This document shows, piece after piece, positions 1 through 9,874 of a stretch of 64,000 nt of DNA. The stretch's first letter is position 1. Each line of letters begins with the position of its first letter. The position numbers and the translations under genes were made by a program. The stretch is from Abditibacterium sp. GTDB lineage: Bacteria > Armatimonadota > Abditibacteriia > Abditibacteriales > Abditibacteriaceae. The DNA lies in assembly GCA_030448265.1 (NCBI GenBank), contig JAUJNG010000010.1:1-64000 (forward strand), given 5' to 3'. The notes beneath the pieces were generated by a model. That model did no database searches. It saw only the letters and a list, made by a program, of their open reading frames with translations, and was not told the origin of the DNA.

Positions 1-2
1 TC

Positions 3-134
3 TTGCTCGAGGCGGGCGTGCACTTCGGGCACCAGACGAAGCGCTGGAACCCAAATATGAAGACTTTCAAATTTAACCAGCGCAAAGCCAAACTCATCAG
101 ATTAATACAGAAGAAGGTGCTGCTGCAGAAGTAA
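3..134 (+). pseudogene. rpsB-like N-terminal fragment (ribosomal protein S2), truncated
   Basis: Frame 3 reads [20 protein letters not shown], the signature of the N-terminus of ribosomal protein S2, then loses similarity and stops at 132-134. A normal S2 is about 230-260 residues, so only some 43 residues are present before the stop. It runs off the left edge of the window. The following 450 bases include an extreme homopolymer tract, so a misassembled or low-quality contig end is as likely as a real pseudogene. Confidence 0.45.
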
Positions 135-265
135 GCCTATAACATAGACAGCTCAGTGGCACCCACTGCAACGAAACTCAACAATGTGCCACCAAAATAT
201 CTCCCCCCGCTTGTGGCCGCGTCTGTGTGTTTTGTACTATAAAATTTTATACTATTTGTTTTTTA

Positions 266-346
266 GGGGCGCGGGGTGGGGGGGGGGCGGGCGGGGGTGG
301 GCCCGCCCCCGCCCCCAGCCGCACCCCCCCCCCCCCCCCCACCCCT
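266..346. other. extreme G-run / C-run tract, probable artefact or hairpin
   Basis: A run of G-rich sequence (266-301) is followed directly by C-rich sequence (302-346), making an imperfect fold-back hairpin. Nothing else in the window resembles it. Bases 135-610 hold no recognisable gene. The AT-rich stretch at 236-264 also differs from the rest of the window. Confidence 0.6.
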
Positions 347-610
347 ACGAACCTTTGCAAAGGCTGCGGTGCGACTTTTCAAACTGACTCTGAGAGGCGT
401 TTGCCATGTTCCGAGATATTCGACACAGTGCCAAGTGCCATCGGCGCATCGAACTCACTGCAGTTCCACGCTGAGATTGCATCACCAGCAGCAATCGTGG
501 GGTGGTGCCGACCTCAACCCACCCATCCAGGCTGCGCGCGGCGGTCTGCCGAGCATTGAGAGCGCTTTACAAACGCTCCAGCTCCAAATGAGAACGCGAT
601 GAACTGGGGT

Positions 611-1258
611 TTATTCGTCGCGCAGCCAGCCGCGCCGCAGGGCGTAGCGCACGATGTCGGCGCGCGTGGTGAGGCCCAGTTTTTCGCCGATTTTGGCTTT
701 GTGGCCCTCGATGGTCTTCACGCTCAGATGCAGCTGCGCGGCGATTTCGCGGTTGGTGTGGCCCCACGCCACCAGCATCAGCACTTCGGTTTCGCGCGGC
801 GAGAGGCCGCCGTCGCCGATTTCGCCCGTCACCGGATTGACGTAGCCGCCCACGACGTGGCCGGCGATGGCGGGATCGAGATGGACGCCGCCCCGCGCTA
901 CCACACGAATCGCGTTCGCCAACTCCTGCGAGGCCGCTTTTTTGAGGACGTAGCCCACCGCGCCCGACGCCAGAAGCTGGCGAATGTGCGCCTCGTCCTG
1001 GTAGGCCGAAACCGCCAAAACCTTGATTTCGGGGCAGGTGGTGAGAATGCGCTCGGTCGCCTGGGCGCCGTTGAGGTCGGGCATCGACACGTCCATCACG
1101 ATGACATCGGGCCGCAGTTCGCGCGCCGCTTTCCAGGCTTCGTTGCCGTCGCCCGCCTCGCCCACGACTTCCATGTCGTCCTGAGTTTCGATGAGCAACC
1201 GCAAGCCCTCGCGCACTAAGGCATGGTCGTCGGCGATGAGAATTCGGACTTTTTCCAT
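611..1258 (-). CDS. NarL/FixJ-family response regulator
   Basis: This is a 215-residue DNA-binding response regulator. The N-terminal receiver domain shows the acidic pair (IADDH) near residue 10, the phospho-acceptor Asp in VIVMDVSMPD and the conserved Lys in YVLKKA. The C-terminal LuxR-type helix-turn-helix reads LSPRETEVLMLVAWGHTNRE followed by KTIEGHKAKI. The ATG at 1258 is chosen over the upstream one at 1288 because AAGGGGGG lies at the right distance. It follows the histidine kinase ending at 1429 on the same strand, so the two probably form a cognate pair. Inputs and targets are unknown. Confidence 0.93.
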   Translation of the reverse strand: MEKVRILIADDHALVREGLRLLIETQDDMEVVGEAGDGNEAWKAARELRPDVIVMDVSMPDLNGAQATERILTTCPEIKVLAVSAYQDEAHIRQLLASGAVGYVLKKAASQELANAIRVVARGGVHLDPAIAGHVVGGYVNPVTGEIGDGGLSPRETEVLMLVAWGHTNREIAAQLHLSVKTIEGHKAKIGEKLGLTTRADIVRYALRRGWLRDE

Positions 1259-1307
1259 CTTAATCCCCCCTTCACAATTTCCCATCATATCTCAAAAAGG
1301 GAGCGGT

Positions 1308-1443
1308 GAACTCGCTCGTTGAGTTTTCAACACAGAGAACACGGAGAGACAGAGGAAAACAGAGAACTCAAATCACAAACCAAACCCTCTGTGTCCCTCT
1401 GTCTCTCCGTGTTCTCTGTGTTGAAAACTCAACGAGCGAGTTC
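1308..1443. repeat. long palindrome, CACAGAG-type family
   Basis: Arms 1308-1355 and 1396-1443 are perfect inverted copies of 48 bp with a 40-bp centre. The words CACAGAGAACACGG and AGACAGAGG recur in the palindromes at 11531, 53578 and 63593. The last four codons and the stop codon of the histidine kinase lie inside the right arm. Confidence 0.9.
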
Positions 1444-3054
1444 ATCCCTGACTTTTCGCTCCAGCGCCGCGCGCGCGAAGATTGCGGTGCCTTCGCCCCC
1501 CTGCGACTCAATTTCGAGGCTGCCGCCGATGGCTTCCATGCGCTCGCGCATCCCCAAGAGGCCCAGACGGTTTTCGCCGATTTCGGCGGGGTTGAAGCCG
1601 CGCCCGTCGTCTTCGACGATCAAAACGACTTGATGGTCGCCGCCTTCGAGGACGATGCTCACCGTTTTGGCGTCGGCGTGGCGCGCGATGTTGCTCAGCG
1701 CCTCCTGCGCGACGCGGTAGAGCACGGTTTCGAGATGCGGCGCCAGACGGCTTTCGCCCAGGCCGCGCGTCACGAAATCAGTGGCGATGCCGCTTCGCGC
1801 GCTCCATTCGCCCAGCGATTGGCGCAGCGCGACCAGCAAACCGAGGTTGTCGAGCGCGGCGGGGCGCAGTTCCCAGGCCAGAGTGTGCATTTGATCCATC
1901 AAACCGGCGGCCAGATCGCGCACGCGCTTGGTGCGCTCGATGAGGTCGGGCGAAAGCTGCGGCGCGGCGTCAAGAGCGAGGGCGTCGATGCTCATCAGCA
2001 TCGCGGTGAGGGTCTGGCCCATCTGGTCGTGCAGTTCGCGCGAAATGCGGTGGCGCTCCTCTTCCTGCGCGCTCACCAGGCGCGTGAGAAGATGGCTGCG
2101 CGCGGCTTCGGCGCGCTGGCGCTGCTCGACTTCGCGCTGCAACTGCTCGACCGTCGCGGCCAGTTCGCGGGTGCGTCTTTGCACGCGCGCTTCGAGTTCG
2201 TCGCGCGCGCCGTGCAGCTCTTCCTCGATGGCTTTGCGCGCCGAAATGTCCCAGATCACGCCGCTAATGCGCGTGGCGCGGCCTTCTTTGTCCTGAGCCG
2301 TCACACCGCCCGCCGCCGCGATCCAGCGCACATTTTCGGGGTCGCCCACCATGATGCGGCCCTCCAGTTCAAACTGCTCGTGCGCCTCGACAGTGCGCCG
2401 CACCGCCTCGACCATGCGCGCGCGGTCGTCGGGGTGGAGAAGGGCGACGATGGCTTCGAGCTGTTGGGGGTCGTCTTGCGGCTCCATGCCCATCAAGCGA
2501 AAATGCCAGGCGTTCCACCAGCCCAGACGAGTTTCGACATCCCAGTCGAACGATCCCAGCCGCGCCGCATCGAGCGCGATGCGCCAGCGCTCTTCGTTTT
2601 CCGCGAGGGCGGTTTCGGCCTTTTTATGCGCCGAAACATCCATCGCCACGCCCAGAATCTGGCTCGCGCGCCCGTTTTCGTCGCGGCCAAACACCACTTC
2701 ACGCGCCTGAATCCAACGGTAGGAACCGTCGAAATGCCGCATCCGAAATTCGCTTTCCATCACCTGCCCATCCGAAAGCGCCCCGAAACGCGCTGTTTCC
2801 GATAGGCGCATCGCCGCATCGTCGGGATGAACGAGGGCCGCGACCAAATCGCTCTCCCAACTCGCGATTTGCTCCGGCGTGTAGCCCAGAACGGGACGCA
2901 CCGCTTCATTGATGAAAAGGTTGCGACCCTGCTTGACATCGAAGACGTAAAGCATTCCTGGCATCGCCGCCGTGAGGCGCTCCATCCACAGCGAATGCGG
3001 CCCGTCGGCGGCGATGTGCTGCAGAAAAGAAGCGTTGGGGGCGTCGAGTTTCAT
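1429..3054 (-). CDS. PAS-domain sensor histidine kinase (NarX/DegS type)
   Basis: A 541-residue probable cytoplasmic sensor kinase. Two PAS/PAC units span about residues 25-145 and 150-275. A coiled coil follows, then a HisKA_3 dimerisation domain with the phospho-acceptor His at about 342 in RISRELHDQMGQT. The HATPase domain has an N-box (EALSNIARHA) and G-boxes (DDGRGF, GLLGMRERM). No transmembrane segment is seen. The start at MKLDAPNASF (3054) is preferred because the longer ORF would translate the upstream repeat at 3083-3254. It should phosphorylate the response regulator at 611-1258. The C-terminus ELAR is encoded by a palindrome arm. Confidence 0.9.
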   Translation of the reverse strand: MKLDAPNASFLQHIAADGPHSLWMERLTAAMPGMLYVFDVKQGRNLFINEAVRPVLGYTPEQIASWESDLVAALVHPDDAAMRLSETARFGALSDGQVMESEFRMRHFDGSYRWIQAREVVFGRDENGRASQILGVAMDVSAHKKAETALAENEERWRIALDAARLGSFDWDVETRLGWWNAWHFRLMGMEPQDDPQQLEAIVALLHPDDRARMVEAVRRTVEAHEQFELEGRIMVGDPENVRWIAAAGGVTAQDKEGRATRISGVIWDISARKAIEEELHGARDELEARVQRRTRELAATVEQLQREVEQRQRAEAARSHLLTRLVSAQEEERHRISRELHDQMGQTLTAMLMSIDALALDAAPQLSPDLIERTKRVRDLAAGLMDQMHTLAWELRPAALDNLGLLVALRQSLGEWSARSGIATDFVTRGLGESRLAPHLETVLYRVAQEALSNIARHADAKTVSIVLEGGDHQVVLIVEDDGRGFNPAEIGENRLGLLGMRERMEAIGGSLEIESQGGEGTAIFARAALERKVRDELAR

Positions 3055-3082
3055 GGGAATGCTTGAGAGCGCCTCAAGGAAT

Positions 3083-3254
3083 GAACCACAGAGGCATAAG
3101 GACGCAGAGAAAATTAAAGTGGAATTGGCCTCCAACCCAAATAACTCCACTCAATGTGCGACTTCCGAAACCTCCCCCGCCCCCTCCTTACGAAGTCGGG
3201 TGCCCTCTGGGCGACGGCGGGGGAGGTTTTGCGCGTCTCTTTGCCTTTGTGGTT
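3083..3254. repeat. imperfect intergenic inverted repeat, CACAGAG-type
   Basis: The left part (AACCACAGAGGCATAAGGA) and the right part (rc AACCACAAAGGCAAAGAGA) are imperfect inverted copies. A second pair, CCTCCCCCGCC and GGCGGGGGAGG, is nested inside (about 3171-3231). The element fills the gap between the divergent kinase gene and the degenerate gene at 3312. Confidence 0.6.
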
Positions 3255-3311
3255 ATTGATTAACACAATTTTAGTTTTGCCACTGTCGTTTGACAGCGTA
3301 TCACCCCTGGA

Positions 3312-4238
3312 GTGTGCGCTTCGATAGCCTGGGCGCAGCCCAACGAGACGCCGACAACTATTACCCAGCCGCCGCAGCAGCCACGCCGCGTTCGCCCCGC
3401 CGAGCCAGGCACGCAAATCACGCAGGATCTGACCGAGTTCATCGCGATTCTCAACAGCGACGCCATTTTTCCCAACGGCCTGCGTTTCATATCGGGCGCG
3501 CATCGGTTATTTCGGGGCCAACGACTGGGCGCGCGATGCTCAGCGTCTGCGCGACGTGTTTCGCTTTCAAATCGACAACATTTCCGTCGATAAAATCGAA
3601 GGCGACATCGCGACTGCGACGGTGATTTACCATTTCAAAACCGTCGATAACATCCCCAATAACGCTGAAGCGAGACGCCGCACCACGCTTTTAGCGGAAG
3701 AGAAGACGGAAACCCTCACGCTCGAACTCGGCACGTTTTCGCTCAATCCCGAAAAAATCTGGCAAATCGTGCCTTTCACCGAACAGCCCGCCGAACCGAT
3801 GCTTGACGGCAAAAGTGGATTTTTAGGTTACGCCGCTTATATGCTGGCCCAAAAACAGGGGCCGGACGCGCAACTGCACGCCAGACCAACGCGGAACAAT
3901 CTCACACAGTTGGGTTTGGGCGTCTTGCAGTTCGTGCAGGACTGGGACGAGCGTTTCGCCTTCGCGCCCGAATACGCGCGCCAATCCCTGATGCCTTATG
4001 TGAGATCCAACGAGGTTTTTCTGATTCCAGGCTCGCGCGAACCCCACGCTTTCAACGGCCATCTCAGCGACAAAACCTGGCGCAAATCGATGAAGTGGCG
4101 CGCACTGCGCTGTTCTACGAAGGCGCCGACGAAAAACCGATTTTTCGCTACGACGGCAAAGCCGCCATTGGTTTTGTCGATGGCCACGTCGCGCTCGTTT
4201 CGCCCGAAGAAGCCAAGAACCTGATTTGGAAGCCGTGA
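3312..4238 (+). pseudogene. secreted H-X9-DG-like protein, N-truncated with two frameshifts
   Basis: Three segments in alternating frames read as one protein. Frame 0 runs from a GTG at 3312 (tail of a signal peptide ending IAWAQ, then QITQDLTEFIAILNSDAIFP). Frame 1 runs from about 3490 (RIGYFGANDWARDAQRLRDV onward). Frame 0 resumes from about 4077 (LAQIDEVARTALFYEGADEK, FRYDGKAAIGFVDGHVALVS, ending IWKP). The C-terminus resembles the H-X9-DG region of DUF1559 prepilin-like proteins, but no prepilin leader is visible. The hydrophobic core of the signal peptide is missing, because an in-frame stop at 3291 lies just upstream, next to the repeat. It is either a decayed gene or one with sequencing errors. 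Confidence 0.7.
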
Positions 4239-4353
4239 AAGTTAAGGAAAAATCGAATCGAAACTTGGAAAAGCAGGAAATTGCCTCTCGTCGATACCGT
4301 TTCCGAACGGGCCGAGCGCGTCGAACCGGCTGTCGCGCTCTCAAATGGGCAAT

Positions 4354-4582
4354 AGACCTCTTTCATAAGTTGTTCGCTCGACTGAAGTCGGCGCTATGGG
4401 CCAGCAAGCTGGCTCACTTTCGGCCTGCGCCGAAAAAAGCAAGGGGTTGTTTTCCCGCGCAGGCGGGAAGTTAGCACCGCAGGTGCCCATCACCCTCTGG
4501 GTCAGCGCCGACTTCAGTCGAGCGAACAATCCGTGCGTAAGTCCTAAATCCGAGGCTTTGAACCACTTTTGCAAGAGGTCTG
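4354..4582. repeat. large nested palindrome
   Basis: Arms 4370-4395 and 4504-4529 (TTGTTCGCTCGACTGAAGTC...) are perfect 26-bp inverted copies. An outer pair, AGACCTCTT and AAGAGGTCT, extends the structure. The centre holds short hairpins (GCCAGCAAGCTGGC; GCACCGCAGGTGC). No gene lies between 4239 and 4637. Confidence 0.85.
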
Positions 4583-4584
4583 AT

Positions 4585-4616
4585 CAAAAAACGCCGCGCT
4601 CAACAGAGCGCGGCGT
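4585..4616 (-). terminator. intrinsic terminator of the 4638-5210 gene
   Basis: A perfect 10-bp stem (ACGCCGCGCT / AGCGCGGCGT) with a 6-base loop is followed on the minus strand by TTTTTT. It lies 22 bases past the stop codon of the minus-strand gene. Confidence 0.88.
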
Positions 4617-4637
4617 CTTGAGTTGGGGTTTGTCGAA

Positions 4638-5210
4638 TTAACGCAGTTCGACATCGCTCTTGGTGAGCGTCACGACACCGGTCGGGCTGACCGTGCCCCT
4701 CAAATTGAGGTGCAGCCGGAAATTGGGCGCTTTGCCCTGCCCGATCAGACCGAAATTCGCGCCCGTGCGGAAGTTGACGCCATCGGAATCGGTGCGCGCC
4801 TGGGTGTTGCTGGCGCCCACCAGACGAAATACGGTGCCGTCGGGAGCCGTCACCGTAGCGCCCTGTGGATTGACCTGAACTTTGATCTGCGAACCGTCAT
4901 TTCTCTGTTTGACGCTGAAGCGCACGTTGACCGACCCACTGAGCCGGAAAGTCTGGCCATTGACGACGATGCTTTGTCCGTCGAGAGAGACAACTTGCTG
5001 CGATTTCACATCGCCAGCCTGAGTGGAATCGTTTTTGCCGTCCTCCCTGCGCTCGTTGCGCTCATTTTTACGACCTTCCTTGCGCTCTTTGCGCTCTTCC
5101 TTGCGCTCTTTACGCTCTTCGCGGTCGTCTTTCGCCGTTGCAGGCACGCTCGAAATCGCCGTGCCGCCAGCCACCAGCGCGGCCAGAATCATCCAATTAT
5201 GGTTTTTCAT
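4638..5210 (-). CDS. secreted hypothetical protein with Lys/Glu/Arg-rich repeat
   Basis: A 190-residue exported protein of unknown function. It starts MKNHNWMILAALVAGG with a cleavable signal peptide (VPATA). A highly charged low-complexity segment of Lys-Glu-Arg repeats (about residues 27-55, e.g. REERKERKEERKERK) follows, then a beta-rich domain of about 130 residues without recognised motifs. The start at 5210 has a GGAGG Shine-Dalgarno 8 bases upstream. An identifiable terminator follows, and it appears monocistronic. Confidence 0.8.
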   Translation of the reverse strand: MKNHNWMILAALVAGGTAISSVPATAKDDREERKERKEERKERKEGRKNERNERREDGKNDSTQAGDVKSQQVVSLDGQSIVVNGQTFRLSGSVNVRFSVKQRNDGSQIKVQVNPQGATVTAPDGTVFRLVGASNTQARTDSDGVNFRTGANFGLIGQGKAPNFRLHLNLRGTVSPTGVVTLTKSDVELR

Positions 5211-5321
5211 AGGGTTTGTCCTCCAAAGACCAAACTTAGTCGCTCGCCAATTGGCATGGTTCAACTTTAAAGTTAAAGCGACGGCGTTTGATTAGCGAAT
5301 GAGAAGAAAATGGCACTCGAA

Positions 5322-5363
5322 CAAGAAAGCGCCCCGATTCGAAAGAATCGGGGCGCTTTCTTG
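5322..5363 (-). terminator. intrinsic terminator after groEL
   Basis: Perfect 19-bp arms around a 4-base loop (GATTC-GAAA-GAATC on the plus strand) begin 16 bases past the groEL stop. The minus strand ends in TTTCTTG. The hairpin can act on both strands. Confidence 0.9.
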
Positions 5364-5379
5364 GGCGCGAGGCCGGAAT

Positions 5380-7072
<1,693 letters not shown>

Positions 7073-7075
7073 GAC

Positions 7076-7369
7076 CTACGCGGTTTTAACCGCCAGAATG
7101 CTGGATTCGTCGAGAATCAAAAACTCTTTGCCATCGACTTTGATTTCCGTCCCGCCGTATTTCGAGTAGATGACGAGGTCGCCTTCTTTCACGGAAACGG
7201 AAACTTTTTCGCCGGAATCAAGGGTGCGGCCTTCGCCGACGGCGATCACGGTGCCCTCCTGGGGGCGTTCTTTGGCGGTGTCGGGCAGGACGATGCCCCC
7301 CGACGTGGTTTCGCCGGCGGTGCTGGGCTGGACAAGAACTTTGTCGCCCAATGGTTTAATTGAAGCCAT
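7076..7369 (-). CDS. groES: co-chaperonin GroES (Hsp10)
   Basis: A 97-residue lid of the GroEL chamber. It begins [14 protein letters not shown], with the mobile-loop region ([19 protein letters not shown]) and the C-terminal ILAVKTA intact. The start at 7369 has AAGGAG about 13 bases upstream. It is the first gene of a groES-groEL operon and lies directly downstream of a CIRCE operator, so HrcA-type heat-shock repression is expected. No hrcA gene is in the window. Confidence 0.98.
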   Translation of the reverse strand: MASIKPLGDKVLVQPSTAGETTSGGIVLPDTAKERPQEGTVIAVGEGRTLDSGEKVSVSVKEGDLVIYSKYGGTEIKVDGKEFLILDESSILAVKTA

Positions 7370-7403
7370 AGTTTGGGTTGCTCCTTGGGAACTTTGCGGA
7401 TTT

Positions 7404-7431
7404 TTAGCACTCTCGAATAGGAGAGTGCTAA
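7404..7431 (-). promoter_or_regulatory. CIRCE operator (HrcA site)
   Basis: TTAGCACTC (7404-7412) and GAGTGCTAA (7423-7431) form the canonical CIRCE arms. The palindrome extends to 11-bp arms with a 6-base centre, so the spacer between the canonical 9-mers is 10 rather than the usual 9. It lies between the promoter and the groES start. Confidence 0.93.
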
Positions 7432-7444
7432 CTTCCAAGGCATT

Positions 7445-7473
7445 ATTCTAAGCGCGATGGAAGCGCGCGTCAA
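7445..7473 (-). promoter_or_regulatory. groESL sigma70-type promoter
   Basis: On the minus strand TTGACG (7468-7473), a 17-base spacer and TAGAAT (7445-7450) precede the CIRCE element. The predicted transcription start falls in or next to the operator. Confidence 0.8.
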
Positions 7474-7535
7474 CGGGTTTAACCGAAATTTTAAGCAGGA
7501 ATTTAGGGCAGGGGCGTGAAAAGGAGCTTTGCCAG

Positions 7536-7564
7536 GCGACATTCCCAACAGAGAGTGCTATAAT
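7536..7564 (+). promoter_or_regulatory. promoter for the 7618 gene with a CIRCE half-site
   Basis: GCGACA (7536-7541), 17 bases, then a perfect TATAAT (7559-7564). The -10 overlaps GAGAGTGCTA (7551-7560), identical to ten bases of the right CIRCE arm. No matching left arm is present. Confidence 0.55.
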
Positions 7565-7617
7565 CATCGCCAATCTTGTGTCGCACGAGTCGTCAAGTGA
7601 GACACGCAGGAGACACT

Positions 7618-7995
7618 ATGCAAAACCCTAATTACGGTTCGGGCGGCGGCAATATCCCGCCCATCACCCCGCCGACGGGCGGAAACTTGCCGTCTTCGGG
7701 CGGCGGGCAGGTCAACGCCACTTTGCTCCTTGTTCTGGGCGTTCTGGGCATCCTTTGCTGCGGCTTTCTGGCACCGGTCACCTGGGTGATGAGCAACAGT
7801 GCCATGGCCACCCTCAACGCCGGCGGCGGCAAAGAAAGCGACCGCTCGATGGTCAACATCGCGCGCATTCTGGGCATTGTCGGCACCGTGCTTCTGGTTT
7901 TGAGCTTGTTGTGGCTCGTTGTCGGCGGCGGGCTCGCGGCTATCACTGCCGGAAGCCGTCCGCCTGGAACAGGAATGCCGCCAATACCTCGTTGA
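7618..7995 (+). CDS. small two-TM membrane protein
   Basis: A 125-residue protein with a Gly/Pro-rich N-terminal tail (about residues 1-34) and two transmembrane helices (about 35-58, with LGILCCGFL, and about 81-105). The layout resembles DUF4190-type membrane proteins, where the intervening segment faces one side of the membrane. The start at 7618 has CAGGAGA upstream; the longer ORF start lacks this. The function is unknown. The next gene starts 26 bases downstream and may be co-transcribed. Confidence 0.75.
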   Translation: MQNPNYGSGGGNIPPITPPTGGNLPSSGGGQVNATLLLVLGVLGILCCGFLAPVTWVMSNSAMATLNAGGGKESDRSMVNIARILGIVGTVLLVLSLLWLVVGGGLAAITAGSRPPGTGMPPIPR

Positions 7996-8020
7996 TCGAC
8001 TCGGCTCTTTTCAGAACACG

Positions 8021-8821
8021 ATGCAACCGCCCAACGCGCCGGATTTTCCCGACCCCAATGAGCCACTACGCCCGCCCGAAACTGCGGCGCGCACTGCGCC
8101 TCCGATTAGCCCTGCGCGTGGGCCGGTGATTTCTTTCGATGCCATCAGCGACGCCTGGAATCTTTTTCGCGCCGACATTGCAGTTTGGATAGGGGTTTCG
8201 TTTCTGTTGCTCGCTACCCACACCGCTTTCACTTTTTGGTTCTTGTTTACCCTGCCCGACCCCGCGACGGGGCGACAGTTCAATCCCCTGTTCTGGCTGG
8301 CCCTGGTTCTCTTTGCCCTGGTTGGCACGTTTATACATGGCGGAATGTTTCGCATCGCGCTGGGCCAAATTCGCAGCGGACGCGCTCGCTTCGGCGATTT
8401 ATGGAGTTCCATCGACTCGCTCCCCACTTTGCTCGTCGTCACTTTCCTTGAAGTGCTGGCCATCGGGCTGGGAGCGTGCTTTTGTCTGCTGCCAGGACTG
8501 ATTTTGATGGGCCTGCTCATATTCGCCGCGCCCCTCGTGGTTGACCCGCACAAAAGAATGGGCGTGATGGCGTCTCTTTCCACTTCGTTCGAGGTTCTCA
8601 AACCGCAGATGTGGATGGCTGTGGCTTTTGCACTGGTGTGCTACCTGCTGGCGAATGCGGGGCAGGCTCTTTGCGGCATCGGGGTGTTGGTCACGATGCC
8701 GCTTTTCTACCTTTCCATGACGGTGGCCTACCACGATTTTTTCTTCAGCGATCAAGCGCCGCCATCGCTTTCGCCCGCCGCCTGGCAGCCGCCTCCCCCC
8801 ATCGCCGACCCGCGCGGCTAA
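8021..8821 (+). CDS. multi-pass membrane protein, hypothetical
   Basis: A 266-residue integral membrane protein with a Pro-rich cytoplasmic N-terminus (about residues 1-40) and around five or six hydrophobic segments (for example IAVWIGVSFLLLATH, FLEVLAIGLGACFCLLPGLI, VLVTMPLFYLSMTVAYHDFF). The pattern resembles the DUF975 / GlpM-like membrane-domain proteins, but no defining motif is seen. ATG 8021 is chosen because earlier in-frame codons overlap the upstream gene. Function unknown. Confidence 0.75.
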   Translation: MQPPNAPDFPDPNEPLRPPETAARTAPPISPARGPVISFDAISDAWNLFRADIAVWIGVSFLLLATHTAFTFWFLFTLPDPATGRQFNPLFWLALVLFALVGTFIHGGMFRIALGQIRSGRARFGDLWSSIDSLPTLLVVTFLEVLAIGLGACFCLLPGLILMGLLIFAAPLVVDPHKRMGVMASLSTSFEVLKPQMWMAVAFALVCYLLANAGQALCGIGVLVTMPLFYLSMTVAYHDFFFSDQAPPSLSPAAWQPPPPIADPRG

Positions 8822-8892
8822 CTCGCCGCGATGCGTTTCCAAACGTCACACTGTAAAGCGATCCGATTCCCTTCGATTCGGCTCTCTTTGCC

Positions 8893-9282
8893 ATGCGTTT
8901 TCGTCCGCGATTTTCCGTTTTCGCCCTCATCTGCGGCGCGGTTCTGGCGCTTTCTCTGGCCCTGCCGCTTCCCAATGACGGCACCATTTTGGGTCTGCCC
9001 TCGCTGTGCCCGTTTCATAACGTGACGGGAGTTCCCTGCCCTGGCTGCGGCCTGACGCGCTCTTTCGTGTGTCTGGCGCACGGGCAAATCGCGGCGGCGT
9101 TCGAGTTTCATCCGCTTGGCCCGCTTTTGTTCGCGGGCGCGGTGGCGAGCGTCTTTTTCGCGTTTTGGACGCCCCCAAATTTGTCTTATCGCGCGCAAAA
9201 ATGGGCGCTGGCGCTGGGCGCGACGCTCATCGCTGCGAGTTGGACGCTGAGATTGAGCGGCGTCTGGCCGCTTCCGACCTAA
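8893..9282 (+). CDS. DUF2752 membrane protein
   Basis: A 129-residue protein with the DUF2752 hallmark CPFHNVTGVPCPGCGLTRS near residues 39-57, followed by two further hydrophobic segments. The Cys-rich motif sits between membrane helices. DUF2752 proteins are widespread and uncharacterised. The gene follows other small membrane-protein genes on the same strand. Confidence 0.88.
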   Translation: MRFRPRFSVFALICGAVLALSLALPLPNDGTILGLPSLCPFHNVTGVPCPGCGLTRSFVCLAHGQIAAAFEFHPLGPLLFAGAVASVFFAFWTPPNLSYRAQKWALALGATLIAASWTLRLSGVWPLPT

Positions 9283-9291
9283 ACTTGTCGC

Positions 9292-9807
9292 ATGACAAAT
9301 TTCAGCCGACTTTTTGAACAACTGGAAACCAAAACGCCCGCGCTTTTCCCTTCTCAGCCCGCCGATGCCGCACTCTCACCCCAAATCCTCGCCGCCGATT
9401 TATTCGAGGGAAAACGCGGCGAGATGGTCGAAAACTGCCGCGCCGGACTGCTCCTCTGGAACGACGACCTGGACGGCGCGCATCCCATCGTGCAAAATAT
9501 CGAAACCCCGACCGGCAGTTTCTGGCACGCCATTATTCACCGCCGCGAAGCCGATTTTTCCAATGCGCGCTACTGGTGGAACCGGACGGGCGCACATCCG
9601 GTTTTCGAGGAAATCGGCGATCTCGTTTTGCACCGCGTTCCCGATTTTCCGCTTTTAGATGAACTGCGCGGCGGCTGGAGTCCGGTCGCCTTCACCAATT
9701 TTTGTCAAAAGGCCAAAGGGGACGGCGCGTTTCTGGCTCCTCTCGCGGAAACCCAGCGCATTGAGATGAAATTGCTCCTCGAATGGTGCGCGTCGCAAAT
9801 CAAATAG
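9292..9807 (+). CDS. conserved hypothetical protein, HRREADFSN motif
   Basis: A 171-residue soluble protein that starts 10 bases after the DUF2752 gene. A strongly conserved-looking core reads HPIVQNIETPTGSFWHAIIH, then RREADFSNARYWWNRTGAHP, with several His/Arg/Trp residues that could form an active site. I recognise the core as recurring in uncharacterised proteins of diverse soil bacteria but cannot assign an activity. The stop codon TAG is part of the following palindrome. Confidence 0.75.
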   Translation: MTNFSRLFEQLETKTPALFPSQPADAALSPQILAADLFEGKRGEMVENCRAGLLLWNDDLDGAHPIVQNIETPTGSFWHAIIHRREADFSNARYWWNRTGAHPVFEEIGDLVLHRVPDFPLLDELRGGWSPVAFTNFCQKAKGDGAFLAPLAETQRIEMKLLLEWCASQIK

Positions 9808-9866
9808 GTGGCTGAGTGGTTAGGTTGTTGGGTTGTTAATCAACCACCTAACCACCCAGCCACCTA
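9805..9866. repeat. palindrome in the nnrD 5' leader
   Basis: Arms 9805-9830 and 9841-9866 are 26 bp with two mismatches (TAGGTGGCTGAGTGGTTAGG...), with a 10-base loop. The left arm contains the stop codon of the upstream gene. The right arm ends 8 bases before the nnrD start. Confidence 0.88.
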
Positions 9867-9874
9867 ACCATCCC

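Noticed and set aside
599-1219. Long plus-strand ORF opposite the response regulator
   Set aside because: It is the antisense shadow of a clear NarL-type gene. High GC with strong third-position bias opens such frames; the protein has no recognisable motif.
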